Made by a program: the position numbers and the translations under genes. The notes under the pieces are model-generated. The model saw only the letters and a program-made list of their open reading frames with translations, was not told where the DNA came from and did not search any database. Source: Nocardia flavorosea NBRC 108225 (GTDB lineage Bacteria; Actinomycetota; Actinomycetes; Mycobacteriales; Mycobacteriaceae). Taken from it: a DNA stretch of 64,000 bases. Below, one piece after another: positions 1 to 9,420 of the stretch. The DNA is taken from assembly GCF_001613385.1 (NCBI RefSeq), contig NZ_BDCG01000009.1:62001-126000 (forward strand), written 5' to 3'. Each line of letters opens with the position of its first letter. The first letter of the stretch is position 1.

Positions 1-2016
1 AACGGCCATCCGGGCACCGCGATGAGCCTGGCCCCGCTGGCGTACACGCTGTTCCAGCGCACCATGCGGCACGACCCTGCCGACCCGGAATGGGCCGGGC
101 GCGACCGTTTCGTGCTGTCCTGTGGCCATTCCAGCCTCACCCTCTACATCCAGTTGTACCTGGCGGGTTTCGGTCTGGAACTCGACGATCTGAAGAATCT
201 GCGCAAGTGGGGTTCGCTGACGCCGGGACATCCGGAGTACCGGCACACCAAGGGTGTCGAGATCACCACCGGCCCGCTGGGCCAGGGACTGGCGTCGGCA
301 GTGGGTATGGCGATGGCGGCACGCCGTGAGCGCGGCCTGTTCGATCCGGAGGCCCCGACCGGCGCGAGCCCGTTCGACCATCACATCTATGTGATCGCCT
401 CCGACGGCGATATGGAGGAGGGCGTCACGTCCGAGGCCTCCTCCATCGCCGGCACCCAGCAGCTCGGCAACCTGGTGGTGATCTACGACGACAACAAGAT
501 CTCGATCGAGGACGACACCACGATCGCTTTCACCGAGGATGTCGCGGCCCGCTATGCGGCGTACGGCTGGCATGTCGAGGTGGTCGAGGGCGGCGAGGAT
601 GTCGTCGCGATCGAGACGGCGCTGGCCGCGGCGAAGGCCGAGACCGCCAAGCCGACGCTGATCCTGCTGCGCACCATCATCGGTTATCCCGCGCCGAACA
701 AGATGAACACCGGCGCGGCGCACGGTGCGGCGCTGGGCGCGGACGAGGTGGCCGCGGCCAAACGCGCCCTGGGCTTCGATCCCGAGCAGACCTTCCAGGT
801 CGACGACGAGGTCATCGCGCATACCCGCAAGGCCGCCGAACGGGGCGCGAAGGCGCATGCCGACTGGACCGTCGAATTCGATGCCTGGGCCCAGCGGGTG
901 CCGCAGGGCAAGGCGCTGTTCGACCGGCTGTTCAACGGTCAACTGCCGGACGGCTGGACCGACGGCCTGCCCACCTGGGAGCCGGACGCCAAGGGCCTGG
1001 CCACCCGGAAGGCCTCCGCCAAGGTCCTCGCCGCCGTCGGTCCGGTACTGCCGGAGCTGTGGGGCGGTTCGGCCGACCTCGCCGAATCCAACAACACCAC
1101 CATTCCGGAATCGATGAGTTTCGGTCCCGAATCCATCTCCACCGGAATGTGGAAGGCCAACCCGTACGGCCGCACTCTGCACTTCGGTGTCCGCGAGCAT
1201 GCGATGGGGTCGATCCTCAACGGCATCGCCCTGCACGGACCCACCCGCCCCTACGGCGGCACCTTCCTGGTGTTCAGCGACTACATGCGCCCGGCGGTGC
1301 GGCTGGCCGCTCTTATGCGGGTGCCGGTGACCTACGTCTGGACCCACGATTCCATCGGTCTCGGCGAGGACGGTCCCACCCACCAGCCGATCGAGCATCT
1401 CGCCGCACTGCGCGCCATCCCCGGCCTGTCGGTGGTGCGCCCCGGTGACGCCAACGAAACCTCCTACGCCTGGCGCGCGGTGATCGAGAAGCACAGCGGT
1501 AAGCACAATTCGCCGTTCGTCTCCAGCGACGCCGTGGGCACCGGTGGCCCGGCCGCGCTGGCACTGACCCGCCAGGACCTGCCGGTCCTGGAAGGCACCA
1601 GCCTCGCCGGCGTATCGAAGGGCGGTTACATCCTCGCGGAGGCCTCCACCGGCGTTCCGCAGGTGATTCTGATCGGCACGGGCTCCGAGCTCCAGCTCGC
1701 CGTGGCCGCGCGCACTACCCTGGAGGAGCAGGGCATCGGCACCCGGGTGGTCTCGATGCCGTGCGTGGAATGGTTCGACGCACAGGACAAGGCCTATCGC
1801 GACGAGGTGCTGCCCCCGGCAGTGGCCGCCCGGGTCGCGGTCGAAGCCGGTATCGCGATGCCGTGGCACCGGTTCACCGGCGATGCGGGCGAGATCGTAT
1901 CGATCGAGCATTTCGGCGCCTCGGCCGATTACAAGACCTTGTTCCGCGAGTTCGGCTTCACGCCGGAGGCTGTCGTGGCCGCTGCGCAGCGCACGCTCGA
2001 CAATGTGAAGGGATAA
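1..2016 (+). CDS. tkt: transketolase (5' end outside the window)
   Basis: Thiamine-diphosphate transketolase of the non-oxidative pentose-phosphate pathway, moving two-carbon units between ketoses and aldoses in the cytosol. The frame is open from base 1 ([12 protein letters not shown]), so the N-terminus lies outside the window; the ATG at 22 is internal by comparison with the family, and roughly 30-40 residues are missing. Visible motifs are the ThDP/Mg loop SDGDMEEG followed by [11 protein letters not shown], and the pyrimidine-domain signature [19 protein letters not shown]. The C-terminal domain is complete, ending at TAA 2014-2016. It leads a tightly packed rightward set tkt-tal-zwf-opcA-pgl with 5-bp gaps or overlaps, which implies co-transcription. 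Identity is near certain; only the true start is unseen. Confidence 0.97.
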   Translation, partial: NGHPGTAMSLAPLAYTLFQRTMRHDPADPEWAGRDRFVLSCGHSSLTLYIQLYLAGFGLELDDLKNLRKWGSLTPGHPEYRHTKGVEITTGPLGQGLASAVGMAMAARRERGLFDPEAPTGASPFDHHIYVIASDGDMEEGVTSEASSIAGTQQLGNLVVIYDDNKISIEDDTTIAFTEDVAARYAAYGWHVEVVEGGEDVVAIETALAAAKAETAKPTLILLRTIIGYPAPNKMNTGAAHGAALGADEVAAAKRALGFDPEQTFQVDDEVIAHTRKAAERGAKAHADWTVEFDAWAQRVPQGKALFDRLFNGQLPDGWTDGLPTWEPDAKGLATRKASAKVLAAVGPVLPELWGGSADLAESNNTTIPESMSFGPESISTGMWKANPYGRTLHFGVREHAMGSILNGIALHGPTRPYGGTFLVFSDYMRPAVRLAALMRVPVTYVWTHDSIGLGEDGPTHQPIEHLAALRAIPGLSVVRPGDANETSYAWRAVIEKHSGKHNSPFVSSDAVGTGGPAALALTRQDLPVLEGTSLAGVSKGGYILAEASTGVPQVILIGTGSELQLAVAARTTLEEQGIGTRVVSMPCVEWFDAQDKAYRDEVLPPAVAARVAVEAGIAMPWHRFTGDAGEIVSIEHFGASADYKTLFREFGFTPEAVVAAAQRTLDNVKG

Positions 2017-2021
2017 GGGTT

Positions 2022-3155
2022 ATGGCACAGAACGAGAACGTCGCCGCCCTGGCCGCGGCCGGGGTATCGGTGTGGCTGGACGATCTGTCACGCGATCGGA
2101 TCAACTCCGGCAACCTCGCCGAACTGATCGCCACCCGCGGGGTCGTCGGGGTCACCACCAACCCGACCATCTTCCAGGGTGCCCTCAGCAAGGGGCACGC
2201 CTACGACGAGCAGGTCCGGGCGCTGGCGGCCCGCGGCGCCGATACCGACGCCGCCGTCCGCACCATCACCACCGACGATGTCCGCGCGGCCTGCGATGTG
2301 CTGGCCCCGGTCTTCGAACAGACCGGTGGCGTGGACGGGCGGGTCTCCATCGAGGTCGATCCGCGGCTGGCCTTCGACGCCGACAAAACGGTGGCCCAGG
2401 CCGTCGAACTGTGGAAGATCGTCGACCGGCCGAACCTGTTCATCAAGATCCCGGCCACCGAGGCCGGCCTGCCCGCCATCACCGCGGTCATCGAGGAGGG
2501 CATCAGCGTCAACGTGACCCTGATCTTCTCGGTCCAGCGGTACCGCGCGGTCATGGGCGCCTATCTGGACGGGCTGCGTAAGGCCCGGGTCGCCGGGCAC
2601 GATCTGGCCAAGATCCATTCGGTGGCTTCGTTCTTCGTCTCCCGGGTGGATACCGAGATCGACAAGCGGCTGGAGGCGATCGGTACCCCCGAGGCCCTGG
2701 CGCTGCGCGGTAAAGCGGGCGTGGCCAATGCCCGGCTCGCCTACGCCGAATACCTGGACGTCTTCGGTTCCGGTGGCGACCACGCGTCGACCTACAACCC
2801 TCTGGCCTCCGCCGGCGCGAACCGGCAGCGGCCGCTGTGGGCCTCGACCGGGGTGAAGAACCCCGAATACCCCGACACCATGTACGTCACCGAATTGGTC
2901 GCCACGAACACGGTGAACACGCTGCCGGAGAAGACGCTCGAGGCCGTCGCCGATCACGGTCAGGTCCGCGGGGACACCGTCTCCGGGACCGCCGAGGAGG
3001 CGGCCGGGGTCTTCGAACAGCTCCGCGAGGTGGGTATCGACCTCGACGATGTGTTCGCGGTACTCGAACGCGAGGGCGTGGACAAATTCGAGAAATCCTG
3101 GCAGGAACTGCTGGACGCCACCACAGCCGAGCTGGCTGCCGCAGGAGGTAACTGA
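2022..3155 (+). CDS. tal: transaldolase
   Basis: Transaldolase (377 aa) of the pentose-phosphate pathway; it transfers a dihydroxyacetone unit through a lysine Schiff base. The ATG at 2022 lies 5 bp after the tkt stop and gives the family N-terminus [20 protein letters not shown]. The Schiff-base lysine is in [12 protein letters not shown] at about residue 142. Other family blocks are [19 protein letters not shown] and the late [16 protein letters not shown]. The longer open frame reaching back to 1761 overlaps tkt and is not used. Length fits actinobacterial transaldolases. It sits second in the operon, between tkt and zwf, as in mycobacteria. Confidence 0.97.
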   Translation: MAQNENVAALAAAGVSVWLDDLSRDRINSGNLAELIATRGVVGVTTNPTIFQGALSKGHAYDEQVRALAARGADTDAAVRTITTDDVRAACDVLAPVFEQTGGVDGRVSIEVDPRLAFDADKTVAQAVELWKIVDRPNLFIKIPATEAGLPAITAVIEEGISVNVTLIFSVQRYRAVMGAYLDGLRKARVAGHDLAKIHSVASFFVSRVDTEIDKRLEAIGTPEALALRGKAGVANARLAYAEYLDVFGSGGDHASTYNPLASAGANRQRPLWASTGVKNPEYPDTMYVTELVATNTVNTLPEKTLEAVADHGQVRGDTVSGTAEEAAGVFEQLREVGIDLDDVFAVLEREGVDKFEKSWQELLDATTAELAAAGGN

Positions 3156-3160
3156 CCCCG

Positions 3161-4735
3161 ATGGCCGGCGCTCCGGAGAGCACAGTGACGGCATCCGGCA
3201 GCCCGTGGCGTAATCCGCTGCGGGACAGCCGCGACAAACGGATTCCGCGGATCGCGGGCCCGTGCAGCATGGTGATCTTCGGAGTCACCGGAGATCTCTC
3301 CCGGCGCAAGCTCATGCCGGCCATCTACGATCTCGCGAACCGGGGGTTGCTGCCCCCGGGTTTCGCGCTGGTCGGTTTCGCCCGCCGCGAGATGTCGGAC
3401 CGGGATTTCGGCGATATCGTCCACGACGCGGTGCGCGCGCATTCGCGGACGCCGTTCCGCCAGGAGGTCTGGGATCATCTGGCGGAAGGGTTCCGCTTCG
3501 TGCAGGGCACCTTCGAAGACGACGACGCCTTCGCGACGCTCGCCGATACCCTGGCCGGGCTCGATACCGAACGCGGTACCGGCGGCAATCACGCCTTCTA
3601 CCTCTCGATCCCGCCCGATTCGTTCCCGGTCGTACTCGACCAGCTGCATCGGCATCGGCTCACCGGCCGGCACGCCGAGCAGGGGCCGGCACCGTGGCGG
3701 CGGGTGGTGATCGAGAAACCGTTCGGGCACGATCTCGACAGCGCCCGCGAACTCAATGCATTGGTGAACCGGGTGTTCCCCGAGGAAACCGTCTTCCGGA
3801 TCGACCACTACCTCGGCAAGGAGACGGTGCAGAACATCCTGGCGTTGCGTTTCGCGAACCAGCTGTTCGATCCGATCTGGAACGCCAACTATGTCGACCA
3901 CGTGCAGATCACCATGGCCGAGGATATCGGCCTCGGCGGCCGGGCCGGCTACTACGACGGGATCGGCGCCGCCCGCGATGTGATCCAGAACCATCTCCTG
4001 CAACTGCTCGCGCTCACCGCCATGGAGGAGCCGATCAGCTTCGAACCCCGGCAGCTGCAGATGGAGAAGATCAAGGTCCTCTCCGCCACGAAACTCGTGG
4101 AACCGCTCGACGAAACGACCGCCCGCGGCCAGTACGCGGCCGGTTGGCAGGGCGGGCAGGAAGTGGTGGGGCTGCTGGACGAGGAAGGTTTCGATCCGCA
4201 GTCCCGCACCGAAACCTATGCCGCGCTGACCCTCGAGGTCGATACCCGGCGCTGGGCCGGAGTCCCGTTCTATCTGCGGACCGGTAAACGCCTGGGCCGA
4301 CGGGTCACCGAGATCGCGGTGGTGTTCAAACGCGCGCCGCATCTGCCGTTCGACCAGACCATGACCGAGGAACTCGGCGAGAACGCACTGGTCATCCGCG
4401 TGCAGCCGGACGAGGGCATCACCATGCGCTTCGGTTCGAAAGTGCCCGGATCGTCCATGGAAGTACGCGATGTGAACATGGATTTCAGTTACGGCGAAGC
4501 GTTCACCGAATCCTCCCCGGAAGCCTACGAACGTCTCATCCTCGACGTCCTGCTCGGCGAACCCTCCCTTTTCCCGGTCAATGCGGAGGTCGAATTGTCC
4601 TGGCGCATCCTCGATCCCGTACTCGCCCACTGGGCGTCCGACGGTAAACCCGAACAGTACGAGGCCGGGACCTGGGGCCCGGATTCCGCCGCCGAGATGC
4701 TGGCCCGCACCGGCCGCGAATGGCGGCGGCCGTGA
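3161..4735 (+). CDS. zwf: glucose-6-phosphate dehydrogenase
   Basis: Glucose-6-phosphate 1-dehydrogenase (524 aa), which oxidises glucose 6-phosphate to 6-phosphogluconolactone with NADP in the first oxidative step of the pathway. The dinucleotide-binding motif VIFGVTGDLSRRKL is near residue 35, the substrate lysine lies in RVVIEKPFGHD, and the catalytic signature RIDHYLGKETVQN is near residue 210. The ATG at 3161 follows a good ribosome-binding site (GCAGGAGG, 3141-3148), though its spacing of about 12 bp is long. The last bases overlap the start of opcA, suggesting coupled translation. OpcA is the known activation or assembly partner of this enzyme in actinobacteria and cyanobacteria. Confidence 0.98.
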   Translation: MAGAPESTVTASGSPWRNPLRDSRDKRIPRIAGPCSMVIFGVTGDLSRRKLMPAIYDLANRGLLPPGFALVGFARREMSDRDFGDIVHDAVRAHSRTPFRQEVWDHLAEGFRFVQGTFEDDDAFATLADTLAGLDTERGTGGNHAFYLSIPPDSFPVVLDQLHRHRLTGRHAEQGPAPWRRVVIEKPFGHDLDSARELNALVNRVFPEETVFRIDHYLGKETVQNILALRFANQLFDPIWNANYVDHVQITMAEDIGLGGRAGYYDGIGAARDVIQNHLLQLLALTAMEEPISFEPRQLQMEKIKVLSATKLVEPLDETTARGQYAAGWQGGQEVVGLLDEEGFDPQSRTETYAALTLEVDTRRWAGVPFYLRTGKRLGRRVTEIAVVFKRAPHLPFDQTMTEELGENALVIRVQPDEGITMRFGSKVPGSSMEVRDVNMDFSYGEAFTESSPEAYERLILDVLLGEPSLFPVNAEVELSWRILDPVLAHWASDGKPEQYEAGTWGPDSAAEMLARTGREWRRP

Positions 4736-5649
4736 TCATCGATATCCCCGACACCACCACCGGCGCGGTCACCAAACGCCTGGTTCAGCTGCGCGAGAGC
4801 AATGGCGTGATCACCATGGGCCGGGTGCTGACCCTGGTCGTGTGCACGCTGGACAGTTCCGAGGCCGAGGGCGCCATCGACGCCGCCAACGACGCCAGCC
4901 GCGAACACCCCTGCCGGGTGGTCGTACTCGCCCGCGGGGACCGCTCGGCCGATACCCGCCTGGACGCGCAGATCCGGGTCGGGGGCGACGCCGGCGCCGC
5001 GGAGGTGATCGTGCTGCGCTTACAAGGGCAGCTGGTGAACCACGAAAGCAGCGTGGTGATCCCGTTCCTGCTGCCCGATACCCCCGTGGTGGCCTGGTGG
5101 CCGCGGGGCGCCCCGGAATTCCCGTCGAAGGATTCGGTGGGCCGGCTGGCGGCGCGCCGGATCACCGATGCCACCTTCGCGCGCGACCCGCAGGCCACCA
5201 TCAAAAAACGCCACAGCTCCTACGCCCCCGGCGATTCCGATCTCGCGTGGAGCCGGATCACCTATTGGCGGGCCCTGCTGGCCGCCGCGATGGACGAGGC
5301 CCCGCACGAACCGGTGCAATCGGTGACGGTTTCCGGGCTGCGTGAAGAACCCGCACTGGATATGCTCGCCGGCTGGCTCGCCCGGCGACTCGACTGCCCG
5401 GTGTATCGGAAAACCGGCGAGCTGGTGGTCGAACTCCATCGCCCGACCGTGTCGATCGCCATCGCCCGACCGCAGACCGGGGTCACCGCGACACTGACCC
5501 GCACCGGTGAACCCGAACAGCGGATCGCGCTGGCGCGGCGCGAGACCCGTGACTGCCTGGCCGAGGAACTACGCCGTCTGGACGCCGACGAAATCTACGC
5601 CGAAGCCCTCGCCGGAATCGAAAGGGTGACCTATGACCACCAGCCGTGA
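4732..5649 (+). CDS. opcA: glucose-6-phosphate dehydrogenase assembly protein OpcA
   Basis: OpcA-type protein (305 aa from the GTG at 4732) that allosterically activates or assembles glucose-6-phosphate dehydrogenase. The GTG overlaps the zwf stop as GTGA and gives the family-like N-terminus VIIDIPDTTTGAVTKRLVQLRE; an ATG at 4720 in the same frame is the alternative. Family hallmarks are MGRVLTLVV near the N-terminus, the segment PDTPVVAWWPRGAPEFP in the middle, and the C-terminal DCLAEELRRLDADEIYAEAL. It is placed between zwf and pgl, the usual actinobacterial order. No enzyme active site is expected. Confidence 0.95.
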   Translation: MIIDIPDTTTGAVTKRLVQLRESNGVITMGRVLTLVVCTLDSSEAEGAIDAANDASREHPCRVVVLARGDRSADTRLDAQIRVGGDAGAAEVIVLRLQGQLVNHESSVVIPFLLPDTPVVAWWPRGAPEFPSKDSVGRLAARRITDATFARDPQATIKKRHSSYAPGDSDLAWSRITYWRALLAAAMDEAPHEPVQSVTVSGLREEPALDMLAGWLARRLDCPVYRKTGELVVELHRPTVSIAIARPQTGVTATLTRTGEPEQRIALARRETRDCLAEELRRLDADEIYAEALAGIERVTYDHQP

Positions 5650-6388
5650 CGCGGCCCCCGCCGCCACCGTGGATGTACATCCCGACAGCGACGCCCTGAC
5701 CACCGCCGCCGCCCGCCGATTCGTCGAAGTCCTGGTGGCGGCGCAAGCCGAACGCGGCACGGCATCGGTGGTGCTGACCGGCGGCGGCACCGGTATCACC
5801 CTGCTGGAGAAGGTGCGCGCCGAACCGGGCGAGCTGGACTGGTCGAAACTCGATATCTTCTGGGGTGACGAACGTTTCGTTCCCGCGGGCGATCCCGAAC
5901 GTAACGAACTACAGGCTCACCGGGCACTGCTCGACCACGTCGGTGTGGACCCCGCCCGGATCCACACCGTGGCCACCTCCGACGGTGAATACCCGGACCC
6001 GGTCGAAGCGGCCGCCGAGTACGCCACCGCGGTCCGCGCCCACCTCGCCGCATCCGGCGGTTTCGACCTGCATCTGCTCGGCATGGGCCCGGACGGGCAT
6101 ATCAATTCGCTGTTCCCCGGGCACGCCGATACGATCGGCGAAGAGCGTGAACCGGCCGTGGCGGTCACCGACTCCCCCAAACCACCTCCGGTCCGGGTCA
6201 CCCTGACCTATCCGGCGATCCGGCGGTCACGGCACGTCGTCCTGGTGGTGTCGGGTGCGAACAAGGCCGACCCCGTGGCGGCCGCACTGAACGGCGCCGA
6301 CCCGCTCGAGATCCCCGCCGCGGGCGCCCACGGCACCGAATCCACCACCTGGATCCTCGACGAGGCCGCAGCCGCCGCGATTCGCTGA
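5633..6388 (+). CDS. pgl: 6-phosphogluconolactonase
   Basis: 6-phosphogluconolactonase (251 aa, NagB/SugarP-isomerase fold), which hydrolyses the lactone made by Zwf to 6-phosphogluconate. The ATG at 5633 overlaps the end of opcA by 17 bases. Family blocks are VVLTGGGTGITLLEKV near residue 45, FWGDERFVPAGDPERN near residue 80, and the catalytic region HLLGMGPDGHINSLFPGH near residue 145. It is the last gene of the operon; the next 580 bp hold no recognisable gene. Gluconate-6-phosphate dehydrogenase is not adjacent. Confidence 0.96.
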   Translation: MTTSRDAAPAATVDVHPDSDALTTAAARRFVEVLVAAQAERGTASVVLTGGGTGITLLEKVRAEPGELDWSKLDIFWGDERFVPAGDPERNELQAHRALLDHVGVDPARIHTVATSDGEYPDPVEAAAEYATAVRAHLAASGGFDLHLLGMGPDGHINSLFPGHADTIGEEREPAVAVTDSPKPPPVRVTLTYPAIRRSRHVVLVVSGANKADPVAAALNGADPLEIPAAGAHGTESTTWILDEAAAAAIR

Positions 6389-6971
6389 ACCGGCCGTCAG
6401 GTGCGGCGGTGTTGCCCTCTGCACGGACCTTGCGCAATCCGCCGAGGAACCCCGCGGATCGATTGCCCAGCGGCGCCGACGTAACCGACGCGGCGATTCG
6501 CAAAGTCACCGCTCGGAGGCATACTCGACGACTACGGGACCGAAGCGTTTCGGCCCCGACCGGATTGCCTTATCGCTGCGTGGCCGCCAACACCGAGTAG
6601 AGCCGAAGGAGCCCGGCCCACCGAGCCGAAACGCGCGTTGCAGCCCCCTCCGGATTAGTTGCTGTGGGTCAAAGGCCTGGCCCGGTCGCGTAAGCGGTTG
6701 GGTCGCCGAACTCGAGCCGGTAGACCGCAGGCATCGGCATCGCCTGCTGGAAAGCCCAGCCGACGCCGGAACATCCGAGCCCGATCAGCGCTCGCGCGAT
6801 GAACGTGCCGTGACAGAACGGCGTGGTGCTCGGTGAGCGATGTCACCGATTCGCCGGGTCCTCGGTGACACACATGGCCGGTGGCATCACACATGATCGC
6901 CGCCGTGAAACGGGGGATCGGATATCTCGCGCGTCCTGGTGCGATAGCCTCGCCTCCGGGGAGGACACGTG
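6389..6971. other. intergenic region, no gene recognised
   Basis: About 580 bp between pgl and the next membrane protein. Open frames here (for example 6655-6981 on the minus strand) are rich in Arg/Pro/His and show no motif or ribosome-binding site, so I treat them as chance. The end of the region has a strong GGGGAGG at 6958-6964 that serves the next gene. No tRNA, riboswitch or convincing hairpin was seen. Confidence 0.6.
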
Positions 6972-7667
6972 ATGACACCACCGAACGAATCGGCGCCTGG
7001 CGAGGGTGAATTCGCCGAATCCGAGGCAGCGGAGCCGGCGTTCACCACATCGCGGCCGCTCGCCGATTCGGGTTTCACTGCTGGAGATTGGATTCTGGGA
7101 CTCTTCCTGCCGCTGGTCGCGCTGGCGACCGTGTCCGGTGCACTGTGGTACTCCGCCTTTCTGGCTCCTCCTGGCGCCGACTACGACGCCTTCGGTACCG
7201 CCGGCGTCATCGGGATACTCTGGTACATATTCTTCGGGTTCACCGACTGGGCACGGTTCGGGAAGCGCGCGGCGGCACTACTGATCGTGCCGCTCCTCCT
7301 CTCTGGGGCCTGCCTCGGGTTCGGCGTCTACAACCTCGCCATGGAGCATCGCGGCGTGGTCCTCGTCTGCGAGGTAAGAGTCGCCGAGACCTCCCGGGCC
7401 GGCAGCCGGGAAACGACGACCTACTCCCTGGACTGTGGCGAGCGCAGGGTATCGGTACAACGAGAGGCCGATTCAGGCCCCGGCCTTCTCAGCACCGACC
7501 GGGGCAGCATTCGAATCGAGTATGACCCGCGGGGACTGCTCGGTGTCCGGGAACAGAATATCGGCGCCCCATCGTGGCCGTGGTTGTTGGCGAGCCTGGC
7601 GCTGGCGGTGGCCGGGATCGGCATCAGAATGCTGATACGTCCCGCACCACAGACTCGATCTTCCTGA
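6972..7667 (+). CDS. predicted four-pass membrane protein, unknown function
   Basis: Unrecognised protein of 231 aa. An acidic N-terminal tail of about 35 residues (PNESAPGEGEFAESEAAEP) is followed by hydrophobic segments near residues 38-60, 70-92 and 98-120. Then comes an exported or cytosolic loop with two cysteines (VVLVCEVRVAE and TYSLDCGERRVSV), and a last hydrophobic segment (WPWLLASLALAVAGIGIRML) before a short basic tail. The loop after the third segment looks like a small beta domain. The start is ATG 6972; the GTG at 6969 in the same frame is closer to the ribosome-binding site and less likely. It stands alone. Confidence 0.7.
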   Translation: MTPPNESAPGEGEFAESEAAEPAFTTSRPLADSGFTAGDWILGLFLPLVALATVSGALWYSAFLAPPGADYDAFGTAGVIGILWYIFFGFTDWARFGKRAAALLIVPLLLSGACLGFGVYNLAMEHRGVVLVCEVRVAETSRAGSRETTTYSLDCGERRVSVQREADSGPGLLSTDRGSIRIEYDPRGLLGVREQNIGAPSWPWLLASLALAVAGIGIRMLIRPAPQTRSS

Positions 7668-7686
7668 CGCAGACACTGTGGTCCGG

Positions 7687-8199
7687 TTACGGCTGCGGCC
7701 GCAGGCGTGAAGTGGCCACCGCTGCGAGCAGCGCCGGACAGAGTACACCGGCCATCACCGCCGCGGTGGGAGCGGGGCCGGTATCGCCGAAGACCCGACG
7801 ACCGGCGAGGCTGCGGCGCCGAGCAGAAACTGCCCGCCTCCCAGGAGCGCCGATGTCGCCCCAGGAGCGTCGCGTGCCTGGGCGATGGTGACCACGGCGG
7901 GAAAGAAAACACCGAATGCGGTCAGCGACATCAGAAGACAAAGCCAGGTCACGCTCATCGAAGCGCCGACGGTGAACGCTACCGTCCAGCAGTACCGGTC
8001 CGGTCAACGCGACTGCGGCACTTGCGCACAGCAGGATTTCCGGCGGCCGGTGCCGCGCCAGCCGTCTGTAGGAGAGGCTGCCGATCATATTCCCGATCGC
8101 GTTCAGACCGTATACCAGGCTCGCCGCGGCGGGATATGTCAAAGCTTGAATATACGACCGCCGTTTCGGGATGCGGGAGGTTGGGCGGGCACGGCACAT
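7687..8199 (-). pseudogene. relic of a Bcr/CflA-type drug MFS transporter (C-terminal half, frameshifted)
   Basis: Minus-strand remains of a 12-TM multidrug transporter, pieced together from two frames. One frame (near 8145-7990) reads AASLVYGLNAIGNMIGSLSY and on to ILLCASAAVALTGPVLL. A second frame (7958-7755) reads MSVTWLCLLMSLTAFGVFFP and then ATSALLGGGQFLLGAAASPVVG. The first frame resumes near 7790 with APTAAVMAGVLCPALLAAVATS before the stop at 7687. The order matches the C-terminal half of Bcr/CflA-like efflux pumps. The N-terminal half that should lie beyond 8200 is absent and replaced by unrelated sequence. At least two frameshifts plus a truncation make it a pseudogene; the exact subfamily is uncertain. 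Confidence 0.65.
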
Positions 8200-8309
8200 G
8201 TCGTGCCCCCTCGTTCCGGTTCACGGGCCGCGATTACCAGCGAGTCCTACACCACTTCCCTGATCGCGACGCCTCGGCTGCGGGCCGGTTCGCGGGTAGC
8301 GTCGCGCGC

Positions 8310-8833
8310 GTGCCTTCGACTCTGTCTACTCAGCGTCTCGTCCTGGAGCGGTACGTCCCAGAGGACGAGGAAGCCTTCGTCGCTTTGTTCCAGGACACGA
8401 GGGTGTCTCGGTGGATGGGCGACGGCCCATCTTCCGAAGCGGCCGACCGCGCCTTGTTCGGGCGGGTTTTCACCAAGGTCTATGCGGACAATCTGTTCGA
8501 CGTCTGGGCCGTTCGCCGGGACGGACGCCTGGTAGGGCATGCGGAGATCAAGCCGACCGACGTGGTCGAGGGCTACGAGATCATTTACGCTTTGACCCCG
8601 CAGGTGTGGGGATGCGGTTTGGGTGTCGAGTTGGCCGAAGCGCTCGTCGCTTACGGCTTCCACTCCCTGGGCTGACGGAGGTGCACGCCACCGTGGCCGC
8701 GCCGAACAAGGCTTCGCTGCGTGTTCTGGGCAAAGCCGGTTTCATACATGTCCGCGACATCCCAGAAACCGATGGCAGTACCACCCTGCTGTTGACCCGG
8801 TCGGTCAGTGACCACTCCCCCATCGATCGATAG
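8310..8833 (+). pseudogene. GNAT-family N-acetyltransferase, single-base frameshift
   Basis: RimJ/RimL-like GNAT acetyltransferase. From the GTG at 8310 the frame reads STQRLVLERYVPEDEEAFVALF through GCGLGVELAEALVAYGFHSLG and stops at TGA 8673-8675. The missing end of the domain continues one base back from 8672 as LTEVHATVAAPNKASLRVLG and then KAGFIHVRDIPETDG, to the stop at 8833. Joining the frames gives an intact domain of about 175 aa, with the acetyl-CoA loop (Q/R-x-x-G-x-G/A) as QVWGCGLG. The defect behaves as a one-base loss near 8670-8672. It may be a true mutation or a sequencing error. Confidence 0.75.
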
Positions 8834-9420
8834 CCTCGACGGCCTGTCGCCCAGCACTCGACAGACAGCGTCGCCCGCGAACAAACCTTCGGGGCCGTGA
8901 ATCGGATCCGGATACTCTCACCTCACTGCTCGCTCGTCACGGCGACACCGGATGCGACGAGCCGCCGATGACAACGACGGTCCAGCGGGGGCTCGCGTTC
9001 GACGGACGACCCGAAGACGTGTTGATCACTCGAACAAGTGGTCGTAGCCGATTGCGAAGGTGTAGTCGGAGGAATCGATCACCACCTGGTGCCGGTCACC
9101 GAGCCGCGGAAGCGGGAGAGCGGCCGGAATCTCACAGTCCGCCGCGAACGTAGGTCTTCTCCCCGCACGGTCATGCCACCCGACCGGCACCTCCGGCCGG
9201 CTGTCGCTGTGGTGGCCGCCTACGACGCGAGCCGGGTGGCGGCACGCGTCGATGACGCGGGTGGTGCCGGTGCTGCCGCGGGTGAGGATGGCCCGGCTGT
9301 GAAGGTGGCCGTGGCGACTGTGGACGCCGGGGAGGGGTTCTGCAGGCGCGCCGCGACTTGCCGTATCCGGACACGCCGAGCTTCCGTTCCGCGCCTTAGG
9401 CTCGTAACGGTGATGGTCCG
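8834..9420. other. intergenic region with a possible gene remnant
   Basis: About 590 bp without an intact gene. On the minus strand the 3' end of an open frame (roughly 9170 to 9026) uses strongly coding-like codons and reads DRHQVVIDSSDYTFAIGYDH before its stop. Upstream of it the frame turns into low-quality Arg/Pro-rich sequence. I suspect the tail of a decayed gene of unknown family. Nothing else is recognisable. Confidence 0.35.

Noticed and set aside
2960-4630. Long minus-strand open frame (556 aa) opposite zwf
   Set aside because: High-GC antisense shadow: composition follows the reversed zwf codons, and zwf has all family motifs.
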